Part shown: positions 1 through 7,722 of the stretch, piece by piece
Layout: each line of letters opens with the position of its first letter
Numbering within the stretch: position 1 is the first letter of the stretch
Source: Myxococcales bacterium
GTDB taxonomy: Bacteria; Myxococcota_A; UBA9160; UBA4427
Reading direction: 5' to 3'
DNA: 38,957 nt
Assembly (NCBI GenBank): GCA_012959665.1
Contig: DUCT01000233.1
Span: 9,103 to 48,059, forward strand
Position numbers and translations under genes: made by a program
Notes under the pieces: generated by a model
Told to the model about the DNA's origin: nothing
What the model saw: the letters and a program-made list of their open reading frames with translations, nothing else
Databases searched by the model: none

Positions 1-717
1 CAAAGCGTCCATTTCTGTGGGTTCCGCGTTCAGAATAATCACGCGCGCCCCGGATTCCCGTGCCACGGGCACGACGCCTGCCACGGGGTAAACGCCCAGA
101 GTAGTGCCCACCGCAAGGAGAAGATCGCAGGCTCGGGCGGCTTCTTCGCATCGCTCGAGATCGTCGAGCACGAGTCCCTGGCCGAAGGAAATCGTGGCCG
201 ACTTGAGGATGCCGCTGCAGGAGCGACAGGGTGGGTCGGTCTCCCCCGCCCGAACCCGCGCGAGGGCGCGTTCCATGGGGGCCCGTTCGGAGCACTGCAT
301 GCAGACCACCTCGCGCAGGGTTCCGTGGATCTCGATCACCTTTTCGGGGTCGCTGCCCGCGTCCTGATGGAGACCGTCCACATTTTGGGTGATCAGGGTG
401 TGGAGTTTTTCTTTGCGCTCCAGACCGACCAGCGCTCGATGCCCCGGATTCGGGGAAGCGGCCGCTTGTGATTGCGCGAGCTTCATCTGCCAGGAGCGGC
501 GGCGGACCTCGGGATCGGCCATGTAGTGCGAGAGGGTCGCCATTTTCTCGGCTTCAGGATTGCGGGTCCAGACGCCCCGAGGACCGCGAAAGTCGGGAAT
601 GCCCGAATCAGTGGAAACCCCGGCGCCAGTGAGGACGACCACCCGATCCGAGTCGTTGACGAGATCTCTTGCCGCTTCGATTGCGGTGCCAATGGCCTCT
701 GACTCAGAAGTCGACAT
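1..717 (-). CDS. Sir2-family NAD-dependent protein deacylase (C-terminus beyond window)
   Basis: NAD-dependent removal of acyl groups from protein lysines (sirtuin). The visible 239 residues show the NAD-binding run TGAGVSTDSGIPDFRGPRGV at about 30-49, TQNVDGLH at 110-117, the catalytic histidine in EIHG (H131), two zinc-binding CxxC pairs (C139/C142 and C164/C167) and ISFGQGL near 176-182. The GVWT after the DFRGP motif is reminiscent of SIRT6/7-type sirtuins. I chose the ATG at 717 because the conserved core begins about 25 residues later, as is usual. The gene reads off the left edge, so the end of the Rossmann fold is missing. It is last in a minus-strand row after an NAD-kinase-like gene. 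Substrate is unknown. Confidence 0.95.
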   Translation of the reverse strand, partial: MSTSESEAIGTAIEAARDLVNDSDRVVVLTGAGVSTDSGIPDFRGPRGVWTRNPEAEKMATLSHYMADPEVRRRSWQMKLAQSQAAASPNPGHRALVGLERKEKLHTLITQNVDGLHQDAGSDPEKVIEIHGTLREVVCMQCSERAPMERALARVRAGETDPPCRSCSGILKSATISFGQGLVLDDLERCEEAARACDLLLAVGTTLGVYPVAGVVPVARESGARVIILNAEPTEMDAL

Positions 718-747
718 AGCCCAATTCTGACGGTTGCCCGGGATAAC

Positions 748-783
748 GCAATCCATGAAGCAATCTACAAAGCAATCCGTGTA
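748..783. repeat. three tandem copies of a 12-bp unit
   Basis: Three consecutive 12-bp units each begin GCAATC (starts at 748, 760 and 772). They lie between the Sir2 start (717) and the end of the lipase-chaperone-like gene (846), just before a second array. Confidence 0.75.
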
Positions 784-794
784 TAGCGATCAGG

Positions 795-850
795 TTCTCG
801 AGACCAGGCTCTTGAGACCAAGCTCTTGAGACCAAGCTCTTGAGATCAGG
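795..850. repeat. four tandem copies of a 14-bp unit
   Basis: Units start at 795, 809, 823 and 837; the middle two are identical (CTCTTGAGACCAAG) and the outer ones differ by a few bases. The last unit contains the stop codon of the minus-strand gene 846-1253. Similar short arrays sit at 6466-6537 and 19678-19733. Confidence 0.85.
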
Positions 851-1253
851 GTGTCCGGGTCGCGTCCAGGGCGCGAACAGCGGGGCGCTCATCCACGCTG
901 AAATGCCGCGTGAGCAGGGCCTCCCGGATTTGGTCGTGGTCCTTCGTGTTTCCTCGGCGCTGGGCGAGAATCCTGTCGACATCGGCCCAATATGCCCGCA
1001 AACGATTCTGCCACTCCACCGAGGAGGAGGCGGTCCCAGTGGTGGCCGAGGATTTGGGTGAGTCGGCTGAGGCGGGCGAGGCGGGCAAGGGGAGAAGGGA
1101 ACCTGAATCCGGCGCATTGGCCAATCCGCTCTGGGTGCTGCGCGGCACGGCGGGCTCCCCACTGGGGTCCCTTACATCGGGCTCCAACCAGACCGCCACG
1201 ATCACGGCGACGCCGATAGCCACCCCCAGGATCCATCGCAATTGGCTCAACAT
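846..1253 (-). CDS. small membrane-anchored protein resembling the C-terminal tail of lipase chaperones (LifO)
   Basis: A 135-residue protein with a basic N-terminus, one hydrophobic segment (about 7-23) and a Pro/Ala/Ser-rich linker (24-79). It ends in a charged helical segment starting at W81 with WQNRLRAYWADVDRILAQ and closing with RHFSVDERPAVRALD. From memory, this matches the spacing at the extreme C-terminus of Burkholderia-type lipase foldases (WQxR..AY.A..DRI.AQ, then F, E, R and a final LD). N-terminal anchor plus Ala/Pro linker is also the lipase-chaperone layout, but the central domain with the RxxFDY signature is absent. No lipase gene is visible nearby. It could be a decayed or minimal chaperone, or an unrelated inner-membrane protein. 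That it is coding is fairly sure; the family link is tentative. Confidence 0.7.
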   Translation of the reverse strand: MLSQLRWILGVAIGVAVIVAVWLEPDVRDPSGEPAVPRSTQSGLANAPDSGSLLPLPASPASADSPKSSATTGTASSSVEWQNRLRAYWADVDRILAQRRGNTKDHDQIREALLTRHFSVDERPAVRALDATRTP

Positions 1254-1330
1254 GATGTCCCCATCGGTTGACCTTTCTCGAAACTAGAGTTTGGCTCAGG
1301 GCACAAAGGTATGAGGAGCGGACTCAGGAT

Positions 1331-2389
1331 TCAACAGCAATCGAAGGAAGCGCCATCGCGCTGGTCGTGCCAGTGCTCCCCGTCGAGGTAGGCACCGGTC
1401 CGGGCGGCCTCGGCAAGGGTGCGGCCCGGGTGGATCACCGACGGTCCGTCGCGCTCCACCCGCAGCCAAGCTTTCTGGCCGGGGGCAAGGGTGCGCTCGC
1501 GGTCGCCATCGCAGGCGATGAGTCCGGGGCCTTCCAGCGGCACTCGCTCGCCCAAGGCCAATCGGCGATGGCTGGCGATCTCCACCGAGCGAAAGAGTCC
1601 GGGTGAAATGGGCGCCAGGAGTCGGTGCCGCCCGGCTCCGGGAGCCACGCATTCAACCAGGACTCCGAAATCCTCGTCCGCCGTGCAGGGCTCGAGCAGG
1701 CCGCCCACCGGTGACATGCCCACGGCATCCGGGAGTGCTCGGGAGAGTACCAGGGAGCGCATGCATTCCGGGTCGAAGGGCAGGAGGTTTCCGGTACTGT
1801 CATCCACCATCTTGACGGCGTCGATGAGCGCCAGGTCGTCCTCCTCACCGTCCACTTCGATCCGAATCACCTTGGCTGGCCGGGCGGCGGCGCCCCGGGA
1901 AACTCGGCCCGCGGCCACGAGCCCAGCGGCGGCTCCGGCGACCGTGGCTTCGAGCATGACTGGGAACACGTTGTTGGTCCCCGTGGAAAGCGGAAGGATC
2001 GTCGCTTCGGGCCAAGTGCGGGCCACGATGCGACTGGTGCCGTCCCCTCCGAGCACGGCCAGTGCCCCGCAACCCGCCTCGCGCATGAGCGTGACGGCGT
2101 CCACCGTATCCGAAGCGTTACAACGCACGCCGATATCCTCCAAGCGAATCTCGACGTCTACGCCCAGAGCCTGGGCCGCGCCGTCGGCGATTCGGAAGGC
2201 GTCGTGAACCAGGATGATCTGCTCGACCCCCGCCGCCGCTGCACCGACAATCAATCGCTCCACCTGATTGCGCTTGCTCTCGTTGCTGGAGGGGCTGGCC
2301 CGGGCGAAAAGTCGGCGGGCATCCCGGCCGGAAGACGGGTTGATGATGATGCCTAGAGGTCGCTTTTCGCCGACGGGGTCAGTGTGCAT
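1331..2389 (-). CDS. ATP-NAD/AcoX-type kinase family protein
   Basis: Member of the NAD kinase/AcoX superfamily, which shares the diacylglycerol/NAD-kinase fold. Visible marks are a N-terminal strand followed by INPSSGRDARR, the GGDGT nucleotide motif (LAVLGGDGTSRIVAR) and STGTNNVFP, the equivalent of the substrate loop. About 352 residues. I chose the ATG at 2389 because the fold begins about ten residues later; the frame stays open to 2509 but that stretch lies inside the transporter gene. The start overlaps the transporter stop by 11 bp, so the two are probably cotranslated. AcoX-type proteins often lack proven NAD kinase activity and some act on other small molecules; the substrate here is unknown. 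A Sir2 gene lies two genes downstream. Confidence 0.85.
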   Translation of the reverse strand: MHTDPVGEKRPLGIIINPSSGRDARRLFARASPSSNESKRNQVERLIVGAAAAGVEQIILVHDAFRIADGAAQALGVDVEIRLEDIGVRCNASDTVDAVTLMREAGCGALAVLGGDGTSRIVARTWPEATILPLSTGTNNVFPVMLEATVAGAAAGLVAAGRVSRGAAARPAKVIRIEVDGEEDDLALIDAVKMVDDSTGNLLPFDPECMRSLVLSRALPDAVGMSPVGGLLEPCTADEDFGVLVECVAPGAGRHRLLAPISPGLFRSVEIASHRRLALGERVPLEGPGLIACDGDRERTLAPGQKAWLRVERDGPSVIHPGRTLAEAARTGAYLDGEHWHDQRDGASFDCC

Positions 2390-3761
2390 GAGAAGTCGTT
2401 GGGGCTCCGTTCGGTGGGTCTCCGGTCTCCTCTTGGAGATAGGTTTGCTCTGGATAGCGCATGGAAACCGGCACGAAGGCAAGGGCGGTGAGAAACATGG
2501 CCCCGGCAAAGAAAAGGTAGTAGTCCGGACCGATCAGGCGCGTTTGGCCTTGAGCATCCTGGATCAGGAAATTCACCGCCGCGGTAAATAAATTTCCAAG
2601 GGAAACGGAAAGCAGAAAGAGGGCCATCACCATGGACTTGAGAGCTCGGGGCGCCTGGGTGTACGCGAACTCGAGGCACGTGATGGAGATTAGGACTTCC
2701 GCGGTGGTCAGGATCAGGTAGGCGGCCAACTGCCACGCAATGCTCGGGGTCTCTCCCGCCGCAATCCAGGCTTCGATTTGTGCGCTGAGCAAGTAGGCGA
2801 GAACAGTGATGAAAAAACCGCAGGCAATCTTGCGCAATGGCGTGGGCTCGGCCCAACGGGCCACCCGAGGATAGATCCAGGCGTTGAAGACGGGAATCAG
2901 GATCAGGATCAGCACGGGGTTGATCGCTTGGACCTGGGAGGGGAGCCATTCCATTCCCATGAAATTGCGGTCCATGGCTTGGGCCTGGAGTACCCAGGCC
3001 GATCCCGTCTGGTCGAAGAGGGCCCAGAACATGGCGACGAAGGCAAAGATGATCCCCAGTCGCCCCACGGCGGACAGGCCCTCGGCGCTGAAGAGTTGTT
3101 GGGTGAATGCCCGGCCGGCGGGGGGCACATGAATGAATTCTTTCCGCCCGGCCCAGAAGACAACGGTTGCCAGGAACATGAGCCCGCCCGGGAGTCCGAA
3201 GGCGAGATGGGGGCCGGAGTATTCGAGCAGAATCGGAGTGAGCAGGGTCGAAGCAAAGGCGCCGAGGTTGATGGCGAAGTAGAAATAGCCAAAGACCCGG
3301 CCCAGGAGGTGCCCGTTGCTGGCTCCAAACTGGTCGCCCACATGGGCGGAGACACAGGGCTTGATACCCCCGGAGCCCACGGCAATCAGGCCGAGCCCGG
3401 CGGCGAGACCCACGCGCGTGTCGTCGAGGGCCAGAACAAGGTGGCCCAGGCAATACACGCCCGACAGGATGAGAATGGTTCGGTATTTGCCGAGGTAGAT
3501 GTCCGAGAGCAGGGCGCCGAGCAGTGGCGTGAAGTAGACGGCGGAGGAAAAAAGGTGGTACCAGGACTTTGCCTGGACGTCGGTCATGACATCCGGGGCG
3601 CCGCTGCTGTCCACCAGGTAGCGGGTCATGAACACGACTAGGATCGCGCGCATACCGTAGTAGCTAAAGCGCTCGGCAGCCTCGTTGGCCACGATATAGG
3701 GAATTCCGCCGGGCGTTCGATGGGAACTCGTCGGCGCAGTGCGATACGCGGCAGTGGACAT
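2379..3761 (-). CDS. POT/PTR2-family proton-dependent peptide transporter
   Basis: Inner-membrane major-facilitator protein that imports di- and tripeptides with protons. The 460 residues begin with the family signature (GGIPYIVANEAAERFSYYGM at about 18-37), continue with hydrophobic helices, and contain the second signature around YFYFAINLGAF. The E-x-A-E-R-F/Y-x-Y-Y-G element is the proton-coupling motif of the family, and its acidic and basic residues are present. The length fits a bacterial 12-14 helix member. It sits 17 bp after the SDR gene and overlaps the downstream kinase gene by 11 bp, so a three-gene transcript is likely. Peptide selectivity cannot be read from the sequence. Confidence 0.95.
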   Translation of the reverse strand: MSTAAYRTAPTSSHRTPGGIPYIVANEAAERFSYYGMRAILVVFMTRYLVDSSGAPDVMTDVQAKSWYHLFSSAVYFTPLLGALLSDIYLGKYRTILILSGVYCLGHLVLALDDTRVGLAAGLGLIAVGSGGIKPCVSAHVGDQFGASNGHLLGRVFGYFYFAINLGAFASTLLTPILLEYSGPHLAFGLPGGLMFLATVVFWAGRKEFIHVPPAGRAFTQQLFSAEGLSAVGRLGIIFAFVAMFWALFDQTGSAWVLQAQAMDRNFMGMEWLPSQVQAINPVLILILIPVFNAWIYPRVARWAEPTPLRKIACGFFITVLAYLLSAQIEAWIAAGETPSIAWQLAAYLILTTAEVLISITCLEFAYTQAPRALKSMVMALFLLSVSLGNLFTAAVNFLIQDAQGQTRLIGPDYYLFFAGAMFLTALAFVPVSMRYPEQTYLQEETGDPPNGAPTTSHAH

Positions 3762-3778
3762 GGCGTGTGTGCGTCCCG

Positions 3779-4564
3779 TTAGACCGCGGGCTGTTCAAAC
3801 GGCCAGTTGGTGGACTCGGTGCCCCCATCCACCTCGAAGATTTTCCCCGTGACCCAACTCGAAGCGGGTGAAGCCAGGTAGAGCGCGGCCAAGGCGATAT
3901 CGTCCACTTCGCCCATGCGCGCCATGGGGGTCAGGGCCTCCATCTTTGAACGCGTGTCGGCGTCGAGGAAGGGGAGCAGCGCCGAGGTTGCGATGGAGCC
4001 CACCGCAATGGCGTTGACCCGGACTCGGGGGGCGAATTCCTGGCCCAGGAGCCGAGAGAGGGCCGAGAGAGCGGCCTTGGCCGTCCCGTAGGCGGCAAAA
4101 CCCGGCTGGGCCAGCCGGCCCGCGGCCGATGAGATGTTGACCACCGAGCCGCCGTCGCCTTCAAGCATATGGGGCACCACCATGCGGGTGAGGTTCAGGG
4201 CCGTGGTGACATTGAACTGGAACGCGCGGTTGAACATTTCTTCGCTGGTGTCCAGGGCCGGGCGGGGCGGCGACCCTCCGGCGTTGTTGACCAGAATATC
4301 GATGCGCCCAAACCTCTCCAGGGTTTTCGCCACCGCGTTTTCGAGTTGGCTCGTATCGCTAACGTCGCAGGGCACGGCAAGGGCTTCGACGCCCAGGGCC
4401 CGCGCCTGGTCGGCGGTCTCGCCGATTTGGTCGGGAGTGCGCGCCGCGCAGACGATGTTCGCGCCGACCTCGGCAAACGCCAGGGCGCAGCCCTGACCGA
4501 TTCCGCGCCCTGCGCCGGTCACCAGGGCGACCTTGCCATCGAGTCTGAAACGGTCCATCAACAT
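3779..4564 (-). CDS. SDR-family NAD(P)-dependent oxidoreductase
   Basis: Classical short-chain dehydrogenase/reductase of 261 residues. It has the cofactor glycine motif TGAGRGIG (16-23), NNAG (93-96), catalytic Ser in NISS (145/146) and the YxxxK pair (Y159, K163). A typical ending, WVTGKIFEVDGG, completes the fold. The arginine after the second strand (CAAR) suggests NADP(H) preference, but this is inference. FabG-like, yet no fatty-acid synthesis genes are adjacent; it heads a minus-strand row with a peptide transporter and an AcoX-type kinase. Substrate unknown. The ATG at 4564 puts the cofactor motif at the usual place; a second in-frame ATG two codons later is equally possible. Confidence 0.95.
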   Translation of the reverse strand: MLMDRFRLDGKVALVTGAGRGIGQGCALAFAEVGANIVCAARTPDQIGETADQARALGVEALAVPCDVSDTSQLENAVAKTLERFGRIDILVNNAGGSPPRPALDTSEEMFNRAFQFNVTTALNLTRMVVPHMLEGDGGSVVNISSAAGRLAQPGFAAYGTAKAALSALSRLLGQEFAPRVRVNAIAVGSIATSALLPFLDADTRSKMEALTPMARMGEVDDIALAALYLASPASSWVTGKIFEVDGGTESTNWPFEQPAV

Positions 4565-4704
4565 CGCGATCCTTCCCTTCTTCCATCGACCGCGAGGGCG
4601 TCTTCCCGGGTCAGGGGGCCGAGTTCCATCCGGGGAGGCAGGCTAACAGATCGGCCCAGGAAATTTACAACAGTGAGGACTGGACCATGGCCCCCGTGCA
4701 TTGG

Positions 4705-4726
4705 TCGGGTCCCGGGGCCCACCCGA
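4705..4726 (-). terminator. possible stem-loop after the small membrane protein gene
   Basis: TCGGGT at 4705-4710 pairs with ACCCGA at 4721-4726 around a 10-nt GC-rich loop. It lies in the 214-bp gap between the gene ending at 4779 and the SDR gene. There is no T-run after it, so an intrinsic terminator is not established. I see nothing else in this gap. Confidence 0.25.
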
Positions 4727-4778
4727 ACTCGGTGGCCTGGCGGGCAGATGAACTCCGGGGCTCTGAATGGCGACGGTC

Positions 4779-5093
4779 TCAATCCCGGGGGTTCGAGCCC
4801 TCTTCGGGAGACTCGGAAGTGAGGGCGGCGGCTTCGGCTCGGTCCTCCTGCCATTCTCCCCAGCCCTTGTAGCCGAACCAACCGCTCAGCACCAAGAGCA
4901 GTCCGAAACCGTATCGGTTGAAGGTCTGGTGCTCGACCATGTCGGGGTCGGCATTGATCCAGCCGTCGTAGCCGAACCAGATCACCCCAGCGACGAGCAG
5001 GATGGGAAGGAAGAGAGGGTGGTCGAAAGGAGTCGGCGGCGGGCCGGGCTCCGTGGGCCCCTTGGGAGTTTTCTGATTTTGCTCTTCGGCCAT
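4779..5093 (-). CDS. small two-helix membrane protein of unknown function
   Basis: A 104-residue protein with a charged, proline-rich N-terminus, two hydrophobic segments (about 28-46 and 62-78) each carrying a FGY(D/K)GW motif, and an acidic C-terminal tail. The two similar segments (IWFGYDGW and GWFGYKGW) look like an internal duplication of a Trp/Tyr-rich helix. It probably sits in the inner membrane. It is divergent from greB, with 92 bp between starts, and 214 bp upstream of the SDR gene. I do not recognise a named family. The codon use is like its neighbours and the start ATG at 5093 is the only good one, so I take it as a real gene. Confidence 0.75.
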   Translation of the reverse strand: MAEEQNQKTPKGPTEPGPPPTPFDHPLFLPILLVAGVIWFGYDGWINADPDMVEHQTFNRYGFGLLLVLSGWFGYKGWGEWQEDRAEAAALTSESPEEGSNPRD

Positions 5094-5185
5094 GGCTGGA
5101 CAATAACAAGTTCGTTTCGCGAGGGGGCGTCCTTGGCGTGTGAATCTTCCTTGACCCGGCCCGGTCTCGGGGCGATGGTTGGGAG

Positions 5186-5707
5186 GTGGCAGCCAAACAA
5201 CAGTCAGAGGGGCGCGGGAGTAACTACATCACGCCCGAGGGATATGAACGCCTGCGGGTCGAGCACCATGAGTTGTGGAAAGACGAGCGCCCTCGCGTGA
5301 CCCATCAGGTTTCCGTGGCGGCCGCCCTGGGTGATCGCTCGGAGAACGCCGACTATATCTACGGAAAGAAGCGCCTGCGCGAGATAGACAGCCGGCTGCG
5401 TTTCCTGGAGAAACGAATGGAGGCGCTTCAAGTTGTTCCCCCGGACCCCGGGAGAGAGGGGGACCGGATCTTTTTTGGCGCCTGGGTCACCCTTGAAGAG
5501 GAATCCGGGGACCGGGTCCGTTACCGCGTCGTGGGCCCGGACGAATCGGACCCGGGAAATGGGCTCATCAGCATGGACTCACCGGTGGGCCAGGGGTTGC
5601 TGGGCAAGAGCGTGGGCGATGAAGTGACGGTACGCCGGCCCAAGGGGGGGATCGACTACGAAATCGTCACTGTCGAGTACGAGTCTCCCCCCGACACGCC
5701 CCAGTAG
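5186..5707 (+). CDS. greB: transcription elongation factor GreB
   Basis: Binds the RNA polymerase secondary channel and stimulates cleavage of backtracked transcripts. The 173 residues match GreB over their length: NYITPEGYERL at the start of the coiled coil, the acidic tip segment LGDRSENADY (with the DxxE-type residues that hold the catalytic metal), GKKRLREIDSRLRFLEKRME, and a FKBP-like C-terminal domain with ISMDSPVGQGLLGKSVGDEV. KKRLREIDxR and the RIxFGAWV-like element favour GreB over GreA. The only sensible start is GTG at 5186; an in-frame stop lies at 5141-5143. A GGGAG directly abuts this GTG, so the usual ribosome-site spacing is missing. Confidence 0.95.
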   Translation: MAAKQQSEGRGSNYITPEGYERLRVEHHELWKDERPRVTHQVSVAAALGDRSENADYIYGKKRLREIDSRLRFLEKRMEALQVVPPDPGREGDRIFFGAWVTLEEESGDRVRYRVVGPDESDPGNGLISMDSPVGQGLLGKSVGDEVTVRRPKGGIDYEIVTVEYESPPDTPQ

Positions 5708-5757
5708 GGACGCCGCCGGTGACCTGAAAGCGACCGCGATTCCCGCCGGCCTGAGGA

Positions 5758-6432
5758 TCAGCTCTCGATGCCAGGAAGCGAGGCCTGGGTGGAGCGCTCG
5801 GGGGGGGTGACGATCCCTGCGGACATGATGACCTTGAAGCCGTCTTCGACGCTGAGATCCACCTCCCGTGTTTCACTCTCGGGCACCAGTAGATAGAAGC
5901 CCGAGGTCGGGTTCGGCGTCGTGGGGATGAAGCAGTTGAGCATGGATTCGTCATCGAAGGCCCGGGCGACCGGTCCCCGAACGGCTCCCGTTACGAATGC
6001 GATACCCCATATGCCGCGCCGGGGATATTCGACCAAGACAACGCGGCTGAAACTTTGCGGTGAAGTGGGACTCGAAAAGATTGCTTCGAAGAGTTGTTTG
6101 ACACCGTAATAGATGCTCCGCGCGACGGGGACGCGGTTCAGGAGCCGCTCACCCACGCGCAGGAGTTCGCTTCCGAAGAGGTGCCGGACCACGACCCCGG
6201 CTAGGAGGATCACTACGAAAGTGAAGATCGCTCCCACCAGGGGCGGCAAGTCGGCGGGTTCATCGAGTTGCGGTCCCAGTGCCGCGATGACCTGGGGGAG
6301 CAAAAGGTTGTCGAGTTTCTGGATGATCCAGACAATCGCCCACAGGGTGATGCCAATCGGCGCGAAGGCCAGGAGGCCCGCAATGAAGTAGCGCCGGATG
6401 GCGGCGCGAAGGTGGCTCCAAAAATTTTTCAT
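5758..6432 (-). CDS. DUF502 family membrane protein
   Basis: A 224-residue inner-membrane protein of the DUF502 family. It has two hydrophobic segments (about 15-38 and 64-84) with the conserved FIAGLLAFAPIGITLWAIVW-type first helix. The family's soluble part follows: RIP-like NRVPVARSIYYGVKQLFEA, then SFSRVVLVEYPRRGIWGIAFVTG, then FIPTTPNPTSGFYLLVPE. The length is usual for the family. The biochemical role is not established. It lies 84 bp downstream of the sulfotransferase gene on the same strand and converges with greB across a 50-bp gap. ATG at 6432 is well placed before the first helix. Confidence 0.93.
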   Translation of the reverse strand: MKNFWSHLRAAIRRYFIAGLLAFAPIGITLWAIVWIIQKLDNLLLPQVIAALGPQLDEPADLPPLVGAIFTFVVILLAGVVVRHLFGSELLRVGERLLNRVPVARSIYYGVKQLFEAIFSSPTSPQSFSRVVLVEYPRRGIWGIAFVTGAVRGPVARAFDDESMLNCFIPTTPNPTSGFYLLVPESETREVDLSVEDGFKVIMSAGIVTPPERSTQASLPGIES

Positions 6433-6465
6433 GGCGAATATCGTTTTCCGATCAGGGGTTCATTC

Positions 6466-6537
6466 TACTCAGGGTCATCGTACTCAAGGTCCGTACTCAA
6501 GGTCATCGCAGGAAGGTCATCGCAGAAGAAGGTCGCA
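6466..6537. repeat. imperfect tandem array, 13-15 bp units
   Basis: Five degenerate units start at 6466, 6481, 6494, 6509 and 6523 and share the core AAGGTCATCG (first copy AGGGTCATCG). The array covers the stop codon of the sulfotransferase gene (6517-6519) and most of the gap to the DUF502 gene. Confidence 0.7.
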
Positions 6538-7527
6538 GATATCCCGTACTTTGCGAACCCAGCGACCGAGACGGTTGTCGCCCACGCGCCGTCGGGCTGC
6601 CATGGAGAGGCGCCTTTCGAGAACATGGCGGGTCAGCTTGGGGCCTTGGGTGGGCTGGGCGTTTGGGTCGATGGCGTCGAGTTCGGCGGCCAAGGTTCGA
6701 CGAGCAAATCCCCAGGTCTCGAGGTCTTGGTCATCGAGTCGTGACAGAATCTGCCGGCACTGTTCTACTCGCTCGGGCCGACCCGCCAGCTGTCCGGCCC
6801 ACTTCCCCAGGGAGTCGGTCACCGGTCGACTTTGGCCGGCCACCGTCATGGGATCCCCCAAGCCGCGTGAGGCCGATGACTGGGGACTCGATTTTCCGTA
6901 GTCCACCATGCCGGGCTCAAATTCCAGATCGGCCAGGGCGCAGAAATCCCGCATGTGGGTCTCGGGTTCGGCGACGAGTTCCTCGTAGCGCATGGCCAGC
7001 ATTCGCCTAGGAGGATCCCGCAGAAAGCGCCCGAGAGCCGGAACGTAACGTTCGAGAATGGGATTGTGTCCGTGCGCCATGGCGTGATCACCATCGTAAA
7101 AGGAGTCGATCACCGAGGACCAGATTGCCATCGGATGCCGGGTCAAGACGACGTAACGCGCGTCGGGATAGAGGCGCGCGATGAAGTCGAGCACCAGGCC
7201 ATAGGCCGGTGTCTTGTCCAGCAGGTATCGGCCTTTGGAGCCGGCAAGCAGACCGCTGTAGAGGGCGTCGCTGTAACTGCGAAGGGCGTCGAGATAGGTG
7301 GCCTCGCCCTCGGGGAGGTTGGGCACAAGTTCCCGGATGCCCAGCTGGCTGATGATGGGGTCATAGGGCGCCTGGCTCACGCGTTCGTAGTATCCCAGGT
7401 GCGCCATCGGGGTCAGGATGTGGGGCTCCGCGGGGGCGTGGATGCTCGAATGCGCGCCCAGCATGCGGTTGAGCAGGGTCGATCCCGAACGCGGCGCTGC
7501 GATTATAAAGAGAAGTTGGTCTTGCAA
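6517..7527 (-). CDS. sulfotransferase family protein
   Basis: A 336-residue PAPS-dependent sulfotransferase-fold protein. The 5'-phosphosulfate loop is APRSGSTLLNRML at about residues 11-23, and the 3'-phosphate-binding region is VVLTRHPMAIWSSVIDSFY. A second conserved patch, RYEELVAEPE, also belongs to the family. Bacterial members add sulfate to sugars, lipids or peptides in the cytoplasm; the acceptor cannot be predicted here and no sulfate-activation genes are adjacent. The start at ATG 7527 places the PSB loop about ten residues in, as is normal. The C-terminus is basic and leucine-rich, and the stop codon falls inside a short tandem array. Confidence 0.92.
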   Translation of the reverse strand: MQDQLLFIIAAPRSGSTLLNRMLGAHSSIHAPAEPHILTPMAHLGYYERVSQAPYDPIISQLGIRELVPNLPEGEATYLDALRSYSDALYSGLLAGSKGRYLLDKTPAYGLVLDFIARLYPDARYVVLTRHPMAIWSSVIDSFYDGDHAMAHGHNPILERYVPALGRFLRDPPRRMLAMRYEELVAEPETHMRDFCALADLEFEPGMVDYGKSSPQSSASRGLGDPMTVAGQSRPVTDSLGKWAGQLAGRPERVEQCRQILSRLDDQDLETWGFARRTLAAELDAIDPNAQPTQGPKLTRHVLERRLSMAARRRVGDNRLGRWVRKVRDICDLLLR

Positions 7528-7722
7528 GGTCTGTGCTTTCTCAGGTGTGGGCGTCGGCCCGGATCCATCGAGTCCGGGGTTGAGTCTAACAGGCCGACTC
7601 GCTCAGAGCCTGATCTTGGCGATGGGCGCGGGTTGGATGAAATTTTTTCGACCCCGGCGTTCGCGCCCGGGAGCGGGGTAAGCTGCCGGGCCAAGACGAG
7701 GGAATAGGGGAGCGAGCATGGA

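Noticed and set aside
795-850. Tandem repeats as a CRISPR array
   Set aside because: Units are 14 bp and directly adjacent without spacers, and no cas genes are present.
4785-4815. GGTTCGAGCCC resembling a tRNA T-loop
   Set aside because: No matching acceptor strand, D-arm or anticodon arm upstream, no CCA, and it lies in the coding end of the small membrane protein.
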